Positions 9,913-21,502 of a stretch of DNA of 64,000 nt are shown here, piece after piece. This DNA comes from Myxocyprinus asiaticus. Taxonomy: Eukaryota > Chordata > Actinopteri > Cypriniformes > Catostomidae. The DNA lies in assembly GCF_019703515.2 (NCBI RefSeq), contig NC_059346.1, positions 16,461,001 through 16,525,000 on the forward strand, written 5' to 3'. The translations under genes and the position numbers were made by a program. The notes below the pieces were generated by a model. That model was not told where the DNA came from. It was given only the letters and a program-made list of their open reading frames with translations, and ran no database searches. The stretch's first letter is position 1. Every line of letters starts with the position of its first letter.

Positions 9913-10075
9913 CTTTTCCTGGCATGATGTGGCCCTACCGACTCATGTCTTGGACTGTATTCATTCTCTTTACACTCTGTAACTCCCATTCCCCATGGTC
10001 GTCCAAAACCCTTGTCAGCTTCTTGTTTGGACATCTCCATGGTTCGCTTGAAAAGACACTTCTGACATAACACAC
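9913..10075 (-). CDS. Candidate host-gene exon (unidentified), possibly first coding exon
   Basis: On the minus strand a pyrimidine-rich tract ending TTAATTATACAG (AG at 10077-10076) precedes 163 bases that end at AAAAG followed by GTGAGT (9912-9907), a near-perfect donor. One frame is open through the whole exon. Inside it the ATG at 10040-10038 has the context GAACCATGG, an ideal Kozak match, and would give MEMSKQEADKGFGRPWG... ending SPRHESVGPHHARK, leaving phase 2. An alternative acceptor (TCAG) lies at 10066-10062. The protein is hydrophilic with one Cys after the ATG, and I do not recognise the family. Chance splice signals are possible. Confidence 0.4.
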
Positions 10076-10382
10076 CTGTATAATTAAAAAGAGAACAAGT
10101 TTAAGTGCTGTATATTTACATCCCCAGGGGATCATTTTTTGTGAGCAATTGCACAAAATTGCTGAAGTTTCCTCATTATTACTTTATTCCCAATAAAGGG
10201 AGGCCTTGATCTGTTGCACTATAAGAGATAAGAGATGCACTATAAAAACATGCTGTAACTTTTATAATGCAAAACTTCCTCCCACTAAGAAAAAATACAT
10301 TTCTAATGCAACTTTCTGACGTCAGCAAGAGCAATACGGAAAAAGCTAATGGAATAATGGAATTGAGTTATAAAAATTGAAT

Positions 10383-10770
10383 TAAAGGAATAGTTCACCA
10401 AAAAATGAAAATTCTCTCATCATTTACTCACCCTCATGCCATCCCAGATATGTATGAATTTCTTTCTTCTGCTGTACACAAACAAAGATTTTTAGAAGAA
10501 TATTTCAGCTCTGAAGTCCATACAATGCAAGTGAATGGGTAACAAAATTTTGAAGCTCCAAAATGCATATAAACACAGCATAAAAGTAAGCCATACGACT
10601 CTAGTAGTTAAATCTATATCTTCAGAAGTGATATGATAAGTATGGGTGAGAAGCAGATCAATATTTAAGTCCTTTTTACAAAAAATTCTCCTCCCTGTCC
10701 AGTAGGTGGCGATATGCATGAAGAATGTGAGTAAACGATGAGAGAATTTTCATTTTTTCATTATTTCATG
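10383..10770. repeat. MITE-like repeat (GGAATAGTTCACC family)
   Basis: The left end TTAAAGGAATAGTTCACC and the segment ATGAAAATTCTCTCATC reappear inverted near 10726-10760 (GTAAACGATGAGAGAATTTTCAT), giving a partial hairpin. The family recurs at 34286-34841 and, more decayed, at 23165-23350, 52738-52930 and 55010-55165. The frame at 10719-10492 is an artefact. Confidence 0.75.
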
Positions 10771-11108
10771 GAATTTTACAAATTTGGGATGGAATAAATG
10801 ACAATTTTAGAAAAAATTTAAATCAAATCAGGATCAAGTTTGAAGAGCAAAACAGAAAAGGATTCATTAAAAAAATATAAAGTTTGTATACGCTGCACGT
10901 AATACTTCTGATACAGTGCTTTCAGGGTATACATACATTTATTTATCAATAATGCCTATTCAGCTTTCAGAAACCTGGCCCACTGCTGAGGTAAATAGGA
11001 GGAAGTAGGATATATATGATTATTCCTAACACCAGAATAACTAGCAATACGAGCAAAATGTGGCAAACCTTATGGCCATGTATAACACCTGCTACTCTGC
11101 ATACCGTA
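10771..11108. other. Unassigned AT-rich sequence
   Basis: No gene or clear repeat is visible. It ends at the TA target dinucleotide (11107-11108) of the Tc1 element. Confidence 0.5.
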
Positions 11109-12738
11109 CAGTTGTGCTCAAATGTTTGCATACCCTGGCAGAAATTGTGAAATTTTGGCATTGATTTTGAAAATATGACTGATCATGCAAAAAAAATGTC
11201 TTTTATTTAAGGATAGTGATCATATGAAGCCATTTATTATCACATAGTTGTTTGGCTCCTTTTTAAATCATAATGATAACAGAAATTACCCAAATGGCCT
11301 TGATCAAAAGTTTACATACCCTTGAATGTTTGGCCTTGTTACAAACACACAAGGTGACACACAGGTTTAAATGGCAATTAAAGGTTAATTTCCCACACCT
11401 GTGGCTTTTAAATTGCAATTAGTGGATGTGTATAAATAGTCAATGAGTTTGTTAGCTCTCACGTGGATGCACTGAGCAAGCTAGATACTGAGCCATGGGG
11501 AGCAGAAAAGAAATGTCAAAAGACCTGCGTAACAAGGTGATGGAACTTTATAAATATGGAAAAGGATATTAAAAAGATATCCAAAGCCTTGAAAATGCCA
11601 ATCAGTACTGTTCAATCACTTATTAAGAAGTGGAAAATTCGGGGATGTCTTGATACCAAGCCAAGGTCAAGTAGACCAAGAAAGATTTCAGCCACAACTG
11701 CCAGAAGAATTGTTCGGGATACAAAGAAAAACCCACAGGTAACCTCAGGAGAAATACAGGCTGCTCTGGAAAAAGACGGTGTGGTTGTTTTAAGGAGCAC
11801 AATACGAAGATACTTGAACAAAAATGAGCTGCATGGTCGAGTTGCCAGAAAGAAGCCTTTACTGCGCCAATGCCACAAAAAAGCTCGGTTACAATATGCC
11901 CGACAACACCTTGACACGCCTCACAGCTTCTGGCACACTGTAATTTGGAGTGACGAGACCAAAATAGAGCTTTATGGTCACAACCATAAGCGCTATGTTT
12001 GGAGAGGGGTCAACAAGGCCTGTAGTGAAAAGAATACCATCCCCACTGTGAAGCATGGTGGTGGCTCACTGATGTTTTGGGGGTGTGTGAGCTCTAAAGG
12101 CACGGGGAATCTTGTGAAAATTGATAGCAAGGTGAATACAGCATGTTATCAGAAAATACTTGCAGACAAGTTGCATTCTTCTGCACGAAAGCTGTGCATG
12201 GGACGCACTTGAACTTTCCAGCACGACAATGACCTTAAGCACAAGGTCAAGTTGACCCTCCAGTGGTTACAGCAGAAAAAGGTGAAGGTTCTGGAGTGGC
12301 CATCACAGTCTCCTGACCTTAATATCATCAAGCCACTCTGGGGAGATCTCAAACGTGCGATTCATGCAAGACGACCAAAGGCTTTGAATGACCTGGAGGC
12401 ATTTTGCCAAGATGAATGGGCAGCTATACCACCTGCAAGAATTTGGGGCCTCATAGACAACTATTACAAAAGACTACACACTGTCGTTGATGCTAAATGG
12501 GGCAATACACAGTATTAAGAACTAAGGGTGTGCAGACTTTTGAACAGGGGTAATTTAATTTTTTTCTTTGTTGCCATGTTTTGTTTTATGATTGTGCCAT
12601 TCTGTTATAACCTACAGTTGAATATGAATACCATAAGAAATAAAAGAAATGTGTTTTGCCTGCTCACTCATGTTTTCTTTAAAAATGGTACATATATTAC
12701 CAATTCTCCAAGGGTATGCAAACTTTTGAGCACAACTG
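11109..12738 (+). mobile_element. Full-length Tc1-like transposon, inactive
   Basis: The element is 1630 bp, flanked by TA on both sides (11107-11108 and 12739-12740). Termini are inverted: CAGTTGTGCTCAAA(T/A)GTTTGCATACCC at the left and its complement at the right. A single transposase gene lies between them. Length, TA duplication and terminus structure fit fish Tc1 elements. The transposase carries a frameshift, a stop and a catalytic change, so the copy is dead although its structure is complete. Confidence 0.95.
11495..12518 (+). pseudogene. Tc1 transposase, frameshift plus nonsense
   Basis: The start MGSRKEMSKDLRNKVMELY at 11495 leads to a stop at about 11570, caused by one extra T in GGATATTAAAAAG. 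The frame resumes at 11556 with the paired-like HTH domains (KKISKALKMPISTVQSLIKK and the region ending RRIVRDTKKNPQVTSGEIQ). The first catalytic Asp is in VIWSDETKIELYG. A TGA at 12210-12212 replaces a codon just before FQHDNDLKHK (second Asp). The third catalytic position, Glu in the family's P-I-E-x-L-W motif, is Lys here (LNIIKPLWG), which would abolish DDE chemistry. The end is KWGNTQY at 12518. Confidence 0.93.
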
Positions 12739-12740
12739 TA

Positions 12741-14590
12741 TATAAACAAGTGGCTTAAGTTTGTTATTGGTAAAGAAATGTATATGGGTTTAAAACAACA
12801 TGAACAATCCCTCTAAATGCTACACCACTCACCAAATTAACCAAACTGTCAAAGAAAGAAGTCAATCAAAGAGTAGGCCAAGAGAGGAACAAAAGAGTTG
12901 AAAATCCAGCACTCAGCATGTAAGCTCTTACACACCAACTCCCTGCGTGAGCTCAGTCAGTACAGAGAGAGCCGCTCAGTGGACACTCAGCAGGTTGGAA
13001 TGATAACAAAGTTAATTTTTAATGACCATTTTATCTCCTAATCAATTAACGTCTTTAATTAATGTGTTTACAACAGTGAGGCAAATCCAAGAGGCGGTGA
13101 TGTCTCAGCAGCTGGATGGAGAAAGAATGGCAATTTGTGTCTGCTTGTGTGTGCACATGATTTTGCAAGCAGATGTTGTGACTGCATGTCTGAAAGAAAT
13201 AATCCCCTCTAAATTTTCTCCTGCTGTTCCTCTTTTTATCATTTGATTCTTTATGAAGAGAAAATGTTGTTAATGGAGCCGAGAGTGACAGTACGACTCT
13301 TTAAGAACATAACATGCAAACCCATTAAAACTTCCTCTAAGCAAAAATTATTCTCTCCCTCTCTCTCTCTTTTCAGTGCTCTTGTTTTCATTTTGTCTCT
13401 TTGAAGCTCAATTTTATTCAGTTCAGTTCTATTGAATTATAAAGAGCTGCTCTGGTGTGAATACTATAATCACATTTCCTGTGAGCCACACTGTAACTAT
13501 TAAGTCAAGTACATCCTTGTCTTGAAAAAGCCAGAGAAACAGGTGAGCCTGTGCATGTCCTCTAGAGCTTTTCAAATGTACAACCATGGCTGGGTTAAAT
13601 GTTTAGGGTAGGTTAATGTTATTTTGGATGGTTTGGATGCTGACAAACAGTGTTTGTGGAGAGATACAGAGCATCTCAATACATCTTCACCTGCAGCCTG
13701 CACAGCTGCTCCAAAACCCAACATAGAAATGAATAAGCCACTGCCTGTGTCACGTAGCACATATTTTAGGACAAACCACTGAGTGTTATCATAACTCACT
13801 GTAGTGTGCTATGCAATTTTGTATGGTTGTATGAAACCTAGGCATTTAATACCTTTGTGTATAAACAAAGCAATTTATATAGTTTCAGAAATGTAAAAAA
13901 AAGCACAAAATATTCTACAAAGTTTTAAAATGAGCTACTGTGATGTTTTAAGTGTTGCTTGAATTTGTACTTTAGCTTTGAATAAATAAAAAAAGAAGAC
14001 ATTTACAATATTACAATCCATTAATTAATGCCAAAAGCTTCCCTTTTGTTTCTGTCTCTTTTTCCTTCTTTTCCTCTTTCTTTCTTTCTGGCCCAGGAGA
14101 GATAAATTAATATTCAACATCATTAAATTTATTTTTTCTGTTCAGAATTAGGTCATATGTAAATGACCACTCCCTGAGAGTAAGAGCAAGACAGCGAGAG
14201 AAAGAGAGAGGGAGGGGGAGGGGGGCTTAAGTAAAATAAAATTCTATATTTAAGATTATGGCTGTCCAGTTAACACGTTAATTCATTCCCCCGACCATAA
14301 TCATTTCTACCGTCAGAGCGATTCAAGCTTGAAGTACCACCTTCATGTTTTTGCAAGTCCAAGTCAGCAGGGGGCAGTAACCTCACCTATACAGGAAGCA
14401 AACCACACTTTGGTGACAGCAGACAGCAAATTGGGACACGTTCTTGCGTTCAAACACACCTGGATGGAGTGCAACTACGAATGCAGGGGTTTTGAGAGTT
14501 TCAAACTACATTTAACTTGACACAGCATCCTAAAAACTTGTTTATGACGCGAAGTAACCAAAGTGAAATGTTCCAAAAGCGTCCTTTGAA
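12741..14590. other. Unassigned single-copy-looking sequence
   Basis: No gene is recognised. Bases 12995-13100 hold several homeodomain-type TAAT/ATTA cores (CTAATCAATTAACG, TTTAATTAATGTG) in non-repetitive sequence, as do 14010-14160. These could be conserved non-coding elements, but that cannot be judged from one genome. Purine-rich simple sequence lies at 14184-14225. Confidence 0.4.
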
Positions 14591-14820
14591 AAGCCCTTAT
14601 AAACACACTGTAAAACAAACTGTATACATGTATACAGTAAAATATATACTGTATACACATAAATATCCTTATTTTGTATTACATTTTTGCACATTTACTG
14701 TGATTTTTCTTTTTTTCATCTTCCTTTTCACGCCTTTTCTATATTGAGCACATCTGTCCGTAAAATGCCTTGGCAATATTGTAAACTCAGTCATGCCAAT
14801 AAAGCTTTCTTGACTTGACT
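14590..14820 (+). mobile_element. 3' tail of an L2/CR1-like LINE (or SINE using it)
   Basis: The segment ends in GCCAATAAAGCTTTCTTGACTTGACT, the CAATAAAGC-plus-short-repeat tail typical of fish L2-like LINE ends. Nothing upstream encodes reverse transcriptase, so this is a 5'-truncated remnant. Confidence 0.55.
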
Positions 14821-14847
14821 ATATCCACATATCTGCTGCTCAGTGAG

Positions 14848-14850
<3 letters not shown>

Positions 14851-14931
<81 letters not shown>

Positions 14932-14943
14932 TGCATGCACGCA

Positions 14944-14995
<52 letters not shown>
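14851..14995. repeat. (TG)n followed by (GA)n microsatellite
   Basis: About 77 bases of TG are followed by GCGCGTGCATGCACGCAAGACA and then about 49 bases of GA. All frames across it are artefacts. Confidence 0.97.
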
Positions 14996-14997
<2 letters not shown>

Positions 14998-15063
14998 TAA
15001 ACAGAGAGCTAAATGTCCTTATTGATCATGTATTGGTTGACATTGACCACTGTGCTCTGTGGG

Positions 15064-15146
15064 AAAGAGAAGAGAAGAGAAGAGAAGAGAAGAGAAGAGA
15101 AGAGAAGAGAAGAGAAGAGAAGAGAAGAGAAGAGAAGAGAAGAGAA
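15064..15146. repeat. (AGAAG)n pentanucleotide array
   Basis: About 16 near-perfect copies of AGAAG. It creates a false Glu/Arg/Lys-rich frame on the plus strand. Confidence 0.97.
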
Positions 15147-15149
15147 ATG

Positions 15150-16410
15150 GATGAAATAACACAAACGATTTAATGTTATTTTTGTATTTGTCCAGATTCT
15201 AGCCACTAAGAGAGAGCTGAGGAATTAAAGTAGTGCCTTACTTTCTATGTAATTTATTCTAATATTATCATAATATACTGCTGTTTCCTGACTGGAATAT
15301 TGCTTTTCTTCCTCTCCTGCAAATTGTACACTTTATATGGTCAAACAGGTTTATTGCAGTTCTGGTATATTTGTTGTAAATTGTATACAGAACATTGAGA
15401 ACAAACAGCAGTTAGAGCTCCAGTGTTCCAGCTGCATATGTTAAATGAAAAAAAACCCTGCAACTGTGGACTACACTAAAAGCCCATCACCAAATTAAAT
15501 ATGACAAGACTGGGATCTGTTCAGCTGAAATGAATGTAAGATGTTAAAATGAAAACATTATGACATTTAACTGATGTAGATTATGTCTGTGCAGCTTAAT
15601 GAAAGAACATGTGTGTGTTTTTATATTCTGTTCTCTCTGGCTATCCCAGTTGCATGCCTCTCTTTCTCTTATTAACTCTCCTCATCTCTGTTTGTTTGCC
15701 TCTTTCTGTTCTTTAGTCTATTGAGGCCTGCTGAAACAGAGCCAAGGCAGTCGACCTCAGTGGCTAACAAGAAAGCAACATTTCCCCTCCCTCTTCTTTT
15801 TCAATTTTCCTATGAATATTTCCAGAATCCATCAACTATTTATCTTAGCAATCTCCTCTCCACTGTTGCTGTCTCTCTTTCACAGTCTGGTTAAGTTTTC
15901 TTTCTCTTATTGTGCACTAAAGTACCTACTGCAACGTAATTACTGCAGAGATCTTGGGTGGCGTTCACTGTGTAACAGTAAAAAGTGTGGCCCACAGCAC
16001 TGACATAAACATCTCAGCATGTTGGAGGAAGCATCCCTTCCACTAAATACAGCTGATGCAAGCTAAAGACAGAAAAATACATTAGGCGAACAGCCAGGTG
16101 TGAAAGTCCACATAATTCTGTCCATTATAGGCACACAGCAATAATTATATTATTAATCAGTAATTTTGTCTGGTTTTCCAGGAAAATATATAATGTATGT
16201 GTCATTTAAGGCTCTAGTAGCAGATTTGTAGTAAGTAATGTTAATTCCCAAGTTGAAATACCTCAGTAGATGGGTGCAGAGTATATAATATGTATAATTA
16301 TATTAATATATAATTAAAATAGAGTATTAGACTAAAAGTACACATGTAAAATCTATTTTCTTTTCTCTTTACATCTTTATAACTCTCCTAAAATATACTT
16401 CATACATTCC
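15150..16410. other. Unassigned AT-rich sequence
   Basis: I see no gene, repeat family or terminal structure here. The pyrimidine-rich segment 15640-15720 resembles intronic sequence but no exon follows. Confidence 0.4.
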
Positions 16411-16855
16411 CTTCCAGAGGGACTTTGTTCCCTTCTCACTCAAAGCACTCGCGCTTGTTAAAGAGTGGCGTGCTGTCATAGCAACCATGTTACATTCTGT
16501 TTCCGTTTGTCCTACGAAGGCCGTCTCGTTTAAATGAGGCTTGTTTAAAGGAGGACACTCGGTTTACTGCAGCCTTCAAAGGACGTGTCCTACCTAGCAC
16601 GCAGCCTTCGAAACGAGACAGCCATTCTGTCGGAGAAAAGGAGGAGGAATGCAGGGCGGCTTCACGTGAGACTGAGAGAATTGAAGAAACAGGGTTTTTC
16701 AGGTACTGACCATTTTTCAGCAGCCGCTCAAGCGAAATTTCGGGCCGCCGAAGCAAATTCAATAACATTATTTTTGAGTTCTGAATATGCTTCTCATCTC
16801 ACTAGCAGCTGTGTATCACGTGATTGTCGCGCATGAGTCCCCTCCAGCAGGCTTC
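16410..16855. other. GC-richer unassigned block with an imperfect inverted repeat
   Basis: The strings GAAGGCCGTCTCGTTT (16515-16530) and CCTTCGAAACGAGACAGCC (16606-16624) form an imperfect inverted repeat. The block is richer in CpG than its surroundings. The frames at 16585 and 16768 have no recognisable similarity. Confidence 0.4.
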
Positions 16856-17505
16856 AGCTGCGTTCACACTACCAGTGACACACAGCGACAAAACGACCTC
16901 ATCTCATTCATTTTCAATGAGTGTTGGCGAATTCCGGTGACACGAGCGACGGCGACCGTTGGTGACCGGATGTGGGCGTGTCCAGCAATGTGACAAAGTT
17001 GAGAAATGTTTAACTTTTTGCAAATGAAGAGCGATTTCGGGAGTGACAGCCAATATGAGAGAAGATGGTAGAGCTCACGTGATCCTTCTCTCTCTCAGCT
17101 CCTGCAGTGACGGAAGGCTAATCCTTGCTGTTAGCAGTTTACCAGTGTTATATGATATGTCTCTGCCCACGTACAGGGGCATATTTAAGAAAAATGATGC
17201 GTGGAAAGGTGTATCTGAGATCGCGGGGATTCCAAGTAGGTTTAAATAATCAAATAGCCTGTAAAATTAACTATTAAATAATTTGTTTTGAAAATGTGTT
17301 ACATGTATGACAGCAAACGAAACCATATAAATGATCAGATATAGTGAATAAACGTATCATATTAATAACCTTACTAATATTTTAATAATAATATTAATTG
17401 TAAAGAAACAGTGCTGTTTAGACTCTCCATACACACCACTGGCGACCTAACTACCAGCCACTGGCGACATGCAGCGACAAAGTAACTGGCAGTGTGAACG
17501 CAGCT
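16856..17505 (+). mobile_element. PIF/Harbinger-like non-autonomous element with a MADF-like exon remnant
   Basis: Both ends carry the inverted sequence AGCTGCGTTCACACT(A/G)CCAGT, and the bases just outside are TTC on each side (16853-16855 and 17506-17508), a 3-bp duplication as in PIF/Harbinger elements. Secondary matches to CAGCGACAAA lie inside both ends. The interior contains LPTYRGIFKKNDAWKGVSEI. The element is 650 bp, so no transposase is present. Confidence 0.75.
17043..17240 (+). pseudogene. MADF-domain-like exon fragment
   Basis: The frame ends YDMSLPTYRGIFKKNDAW, then KGVSEIAGIP, followed by AGTAGGT, which may be a splice donor. The pattern of an aromatic residue, a Tyr, a Lys-rich turn, AW and a helix ending in GIP matches the start of MADF DNA-binding domains. 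Such proteins are the second gene of PIF/Harbinger transposons, which fits the termini around it. The remainder of the domain is not present in the element. Identification is by eye. Confidence 0.55.
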
Positions 17506-17508
17506 TTC

Positions 17509-18360
17509 CAGATTGTACGCCACAGACAGGAGAACGCAGAGCGTGTCATCACTGGCGCCACTCAATCTGGGTTCTCTCCATCACCAACAAACCTCAAAAC
17601 TTGTGAACCATTTGAATTCTACTGAGTTTTGAGTTTTTAACCTTAAAGTGCTATGGAAGTCAAACATCTCAAATGGTAAGAGAGCCCGATATTCTAACCA
17701 ACACTGATGAGGAAAACAGCTAAAACAATGTCATGCACCAAAAATTATGTCATCTGTCATTTTTTAAACTACACATCATCACCCTTAATAAAATTCAGTT
17801 TGAATTTTGTTAGATATTAGAAAACAAACCGGCTTTGCTTTCAGATATTCAAATATTGTCTACAGGGATGACTTAAAAGAGCTAAATGAAGTGTTTTTTT
17901 TTTTTGTTGTTGTTGTTTTTAATCAAGGATAGGAAGGATATTTTTTACTCATGAATAAGATTAATTATTTCCTTTGCTGCATTGCTTTCAGAAGATGTCA
18001 AGTTTCTTGAGGAAAGCTTTTTAATAATAATAATACTAGTCAACAACATCAGACTGAAATGTGAAATTTCGCATTGTGGTAAGGTTGATCACTACTTTTT
18101 GAATATCTCCAATAATTTTTTTAAACTCTATGTTTGTCAAGTTCCAAATAAAGAGAAATGATTCATGAGTATTTAATTCAATTACTTGATAAAAAAAATA
18201 AATAAATAAAATAGGCATTACAATATATTTATTTAATTTATAAACCAATTTTTATAGATTTTTTTTGAAAAATTTAACAATGTTGTGATATATATCGTTA
18301 TCGTGATATAAAATTAGTGATATCGTGATATAAAATTTTGGTCACATCGCCCACCCATAG
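17509..18360. other. Unassigned AT-rich sequence, repeat end near 18280-18360
   Basis: No gene is visible. The string ATATCGTGATATAAAA repeats at 18302 and 18322, and the segment ends CATCGCCCACCCATAG, resembling the end of a common fish interspersed repeat. Confidence 0.4.
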
Positions 18361-18361
18361 A

Positions 18362-18577
18362 TGCAATACTCAGAAGAGTTTGTGCATGTACGTGAGTATG
18401 TGTGTGTTCATGTGTGCACGCATGTGTGTATGTGCGTGTGCACAGATCCTAGGCCTTAATGTTTGCAAGCAAACATGCCCATATGTGAACACCAACATGT
18501 AAGGAAGCATATAACACTAAAAGAGTTTGTGCATGTATGTGAGCATGTGTGTGTTCGTGTGTGTGCACACGTGTGTG

Positions 18578-18627
<50 letters not shown>

Positions 18628-19015
18628 TGCACAGAGCCGAGGCCTTTATGTTTGCAAGCACACATGAACATATGTGAACACTAACATGTAAGAAAGCATG
18701 ATATACTCAAAGAGTTTGTGCGTGTGCGTGAGCATGTGTGTGTGTGCGTGTGCGTGTGTGTGTTAGTGCGCATGTGTGTGTGTGTGTGTGGTAATGTTGG
18801 ATGGATGAATGGATGTTGGATGCAGTTCAGGGTAGGATAAAGTTAATCTCTATGAAAAAGAAAGCATGTAATACTCAAAAGAGTTTGTGCGTGTACGTGC
18901 GCATGTGTGTGTGTGTTAGTGTACGTGTGTGTGTGTGTGTGTATGTGTGAGTGCACATGTCCAAGGCCTTTATGTTTGCAAGCACACATGCACATATGTG
19001 AACATGAACATGATG
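18362..19015. repeat. Composite tandem array, four units of about 150-190 bp
   Basis: Each unit has AGAGTTTGTGC(A/G)TGT then a variable TG/CA-rich block. Most then have AGGCCTT(A/T)ATGTTTGCAAGC and CATATGTGAACA...ACATG, followed by AAG(A/C)ATG or a related link. Units start near 18372, 18520, 18710 and 18877. The third unit lacks the GGCCTTTATGTTTGC block and carries a GGATGGATGAATGGATG stretch instead. A pure (TG)n tract of about 45 bases lies in unit 2. Confidence 0.85.
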
Positions 19016-19594
19016 AGCATGCTCCAGAACACTCAATCTTTCTCTTATTTTTGTTCTCCATTCATTTTCAATGGCCGGTCATTTTTGACCGAGAATGCCA
19101 CAAGTGTGACTTTGTCCCATTTTGTACAAAATAAAAGGATTTCAAAACAAACTTCCTGGTTAAACATTAAAGCACACTAGTGTGATCAATAGTACAGACT
19201 GTTTTCATATATTATTTAATATTGCCAAAATGATCCACAAATAATGCTTTTTTCACTCAAAAATGGAGATGAATAAGCTCAGGTCAATGAGACCTACGAT
19301 CAATACGTTTCAAAAAGAAATACAAAACCTGTGCTAATTGAAAGAAAACAAGTTGGCAAAAAGATCCAATCCAATATTTGGTGATAATATAGCATATTGA
19401 GAGATTTATAAGCAATTTTTATAAACCGGTCATTTTTCATTGGGAACACTAAAAGTGTAACAAGATAATATCTAAATATTATCTAGATTTTTTTGGGAAG
19501 TTGTGATATCCTATGTGAGCAAAGTCAGTAAGTATTAGTCCAATAGGATAACATTAACTAGCATTTTCAGGCAAAAGAAAATCCTCTTCAGGTC
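19016..19594. other. Unassigned AT-rich sequence
   Basis: No gene or defined repeat is seen. The phrase CCGGTCATTTTT occurs twice (19075 and 19425), suggesting repeat-derived DNA. Confidence 0.4.
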
Positions 19595-19880
19595 AAAATG
19601 ACCGGAACACAACAATGAATTTGTAAAATTAGCTATAACTTTATACAGAAAAGGTTAGTGAGCGATTTTATCGCATTCAAATTGAAAAGGTGAGTATTTT
19701 AATGTTTAAAGATTGGCGCCCATACACTTCCATTGCAAGTGCCTCACTGTAACCTTGATTTTTGCTTTTTTTTAAAGAAAAGGAGGGGCGATAATTTTAG
19801 TAATCAACATTATGCCACAAAAGCTGTCCAGTGAGCTTAACTTGTATTGAACCTGGAATATTCCTTTAAGGAACTAGCTC
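19595..19880. repeat. MITE half (TTCCAGGTTCAA family)
   Basis: The right end TTGAACCTGGAATATTCCTTTAA is the inverted form of the left end at 27105 (AAAGGACTGTTCCAGGTTCAA). Shared interior strings include ATAACTTT(A/G)TACAGAAAAGGTTAG. The copy lacks its opposite end. Confidence 0.7.
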
Positions 19881-19890
19881 TTGTTATTTC

Positions 19891-19908
19891 AAGGGGTCAT
19901 GACATACT

Positions 19909-19988
<80 letters not shown>

Positions 19989-21500
19989 ATTATCTTCTCT
20001 GAGGTCCACTTATAATTTTAGTATAGTTTTTTTGCTCCAAAACAGTTATAATTTAGTCATATATAATAATTTTCAAGGTTTTAAGCTGTCTGGCCCTTTA
20101 AGACTTCAGTGTAAATGCCCACTGTTCTGATTGCTAACACCATGCAGCCCTTACAATACAGACATATTTGAAACGCAATCCGAAGAAAATGAACAAACTC
20201 CACACTACATATCAGGGTTAACACAAAACATACACCCAACATCTGAATATATTAAACTGTTCACTCAAGCAGCACCATAAAATATTAAACAGTCATGACA
20301 TACGAAATGTCAATGAATAAAATTGTTTACTTACAGATTTGCAGTTCAATAACAGTTCCTTTTGTGTGACACACAAAGTATGTGCACATTTGTGTAATTT
20401 GTTTTAATTGCTTATCACTTGTGATATTCAAATGTGATCAAATATGTTTATCATTTACAGTATGTGAATTCATTTGAGAAAACAGCAAAATGCACAGAAA
20501 CTCATGTTTTCTGAGCGAGGGACATTTATTATGAAATTTTCATGTCTGGTGAGGGATTTCGCATGTCTCCTCATAAGGATTGAAGAGCCTAGACAAACAG
20601 ACCCCTTTTCTCCTGTCTCCTTTATTTTCTCCTGTTATTACAGATAATTCTCATCTGTTGAGTTGGCCTCCTGGGCAGGGTCTGCAACATTTGCAAAGCT
20701 TGAATCATATTGTGACTGTAATACAATCCATGATGTTGGGTGCTTCAACAGGCTAAAGCAGAGATGCTGGTCTTCACATCTAACATCTTCCGTGTTTGTT
20801 TACACACAGGACAGCATGTGTTTCACCCATCCAGTGGCAGCATCAGAATGAGACGCATTTTTAAAAGTTGTGCTTGTACGCTCTTAAAATGTGGCGCGCA
20901 TCGATGGTGTTGTGCGGAAAGGCACCAATACGATCAAAGACGTCCATATTTACAAAAGGCCAACAATTAAATATAGCACAGATGGGTGCAAAAATGTCCA
21001 GGAAGCCTTCAAAACAGCACAACAGCATGACAGCACAGCTGAATGAAACACAATGGGGGTCTCTATTTTAGAGTTATAACTGGACATTGTGTCTTTTAAA
21101 AGCGGCGCGAGATGTATGACAACGGTAAAAGCCGTTCGTCTAGTGCATGTTTATGTAGAAAAACATTTAAATCCAGACAGGCACATGAAAGTGTCCTTTG
21201 TAAGTCTACTTTGGATGAATCTCCCATGACAGGCCCATCTCTCTCCTCTTCACCTATGTGATTGACTGAGCATCAGTGGGCGGGGCCAAGGGTGCAATGA
21301 TGGAAAAATAGGCATTGCATATGCAGATGTATTTGGTCCTTGTGATGTCACATGTTCCACAAATTCCAAACGAGCCATTTTTGCAGCTTGGTTTAAATAA
21401 ATGCTCTTTTTCTATTAAATTCTGAAACTTACAGTATGTTTTTATAGTACTATGACCTCTTATATGTCAAAAGATCAAGGAAAATTGTGATGACCCCTTT
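19891..21500. mobile_element. Non-autonomous DNA transposon with AAGGGGTCAT termini
   Basis: The left end AAGGGGTCATGACA (19891-19904) and right end TGTGATGACCCCTTT form terminal inverted repeats about 14 bp long. Next to the left end is a pure (TA)n run of about 70 bp (19912-19982). The 1.6-kb interior has no transposase frame; the small frames at 20663-21071 look random. Superfamily not assigned. Confidence 0.65.
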
Positions 21501-21502
21501 AA

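Noticed and set aside
14815..15173. Overlapping Cys-Val/Arg-Glu-rich frames
   Set aside because: They are translations of (TG)n, (GA)n and (AGAAG)n simple repeats.
18449..18684. His-Thr-rich and Cys-Val-rich frames on both strands
   Set aside because: Simple TG/CA repeat translation inside the tandem array.
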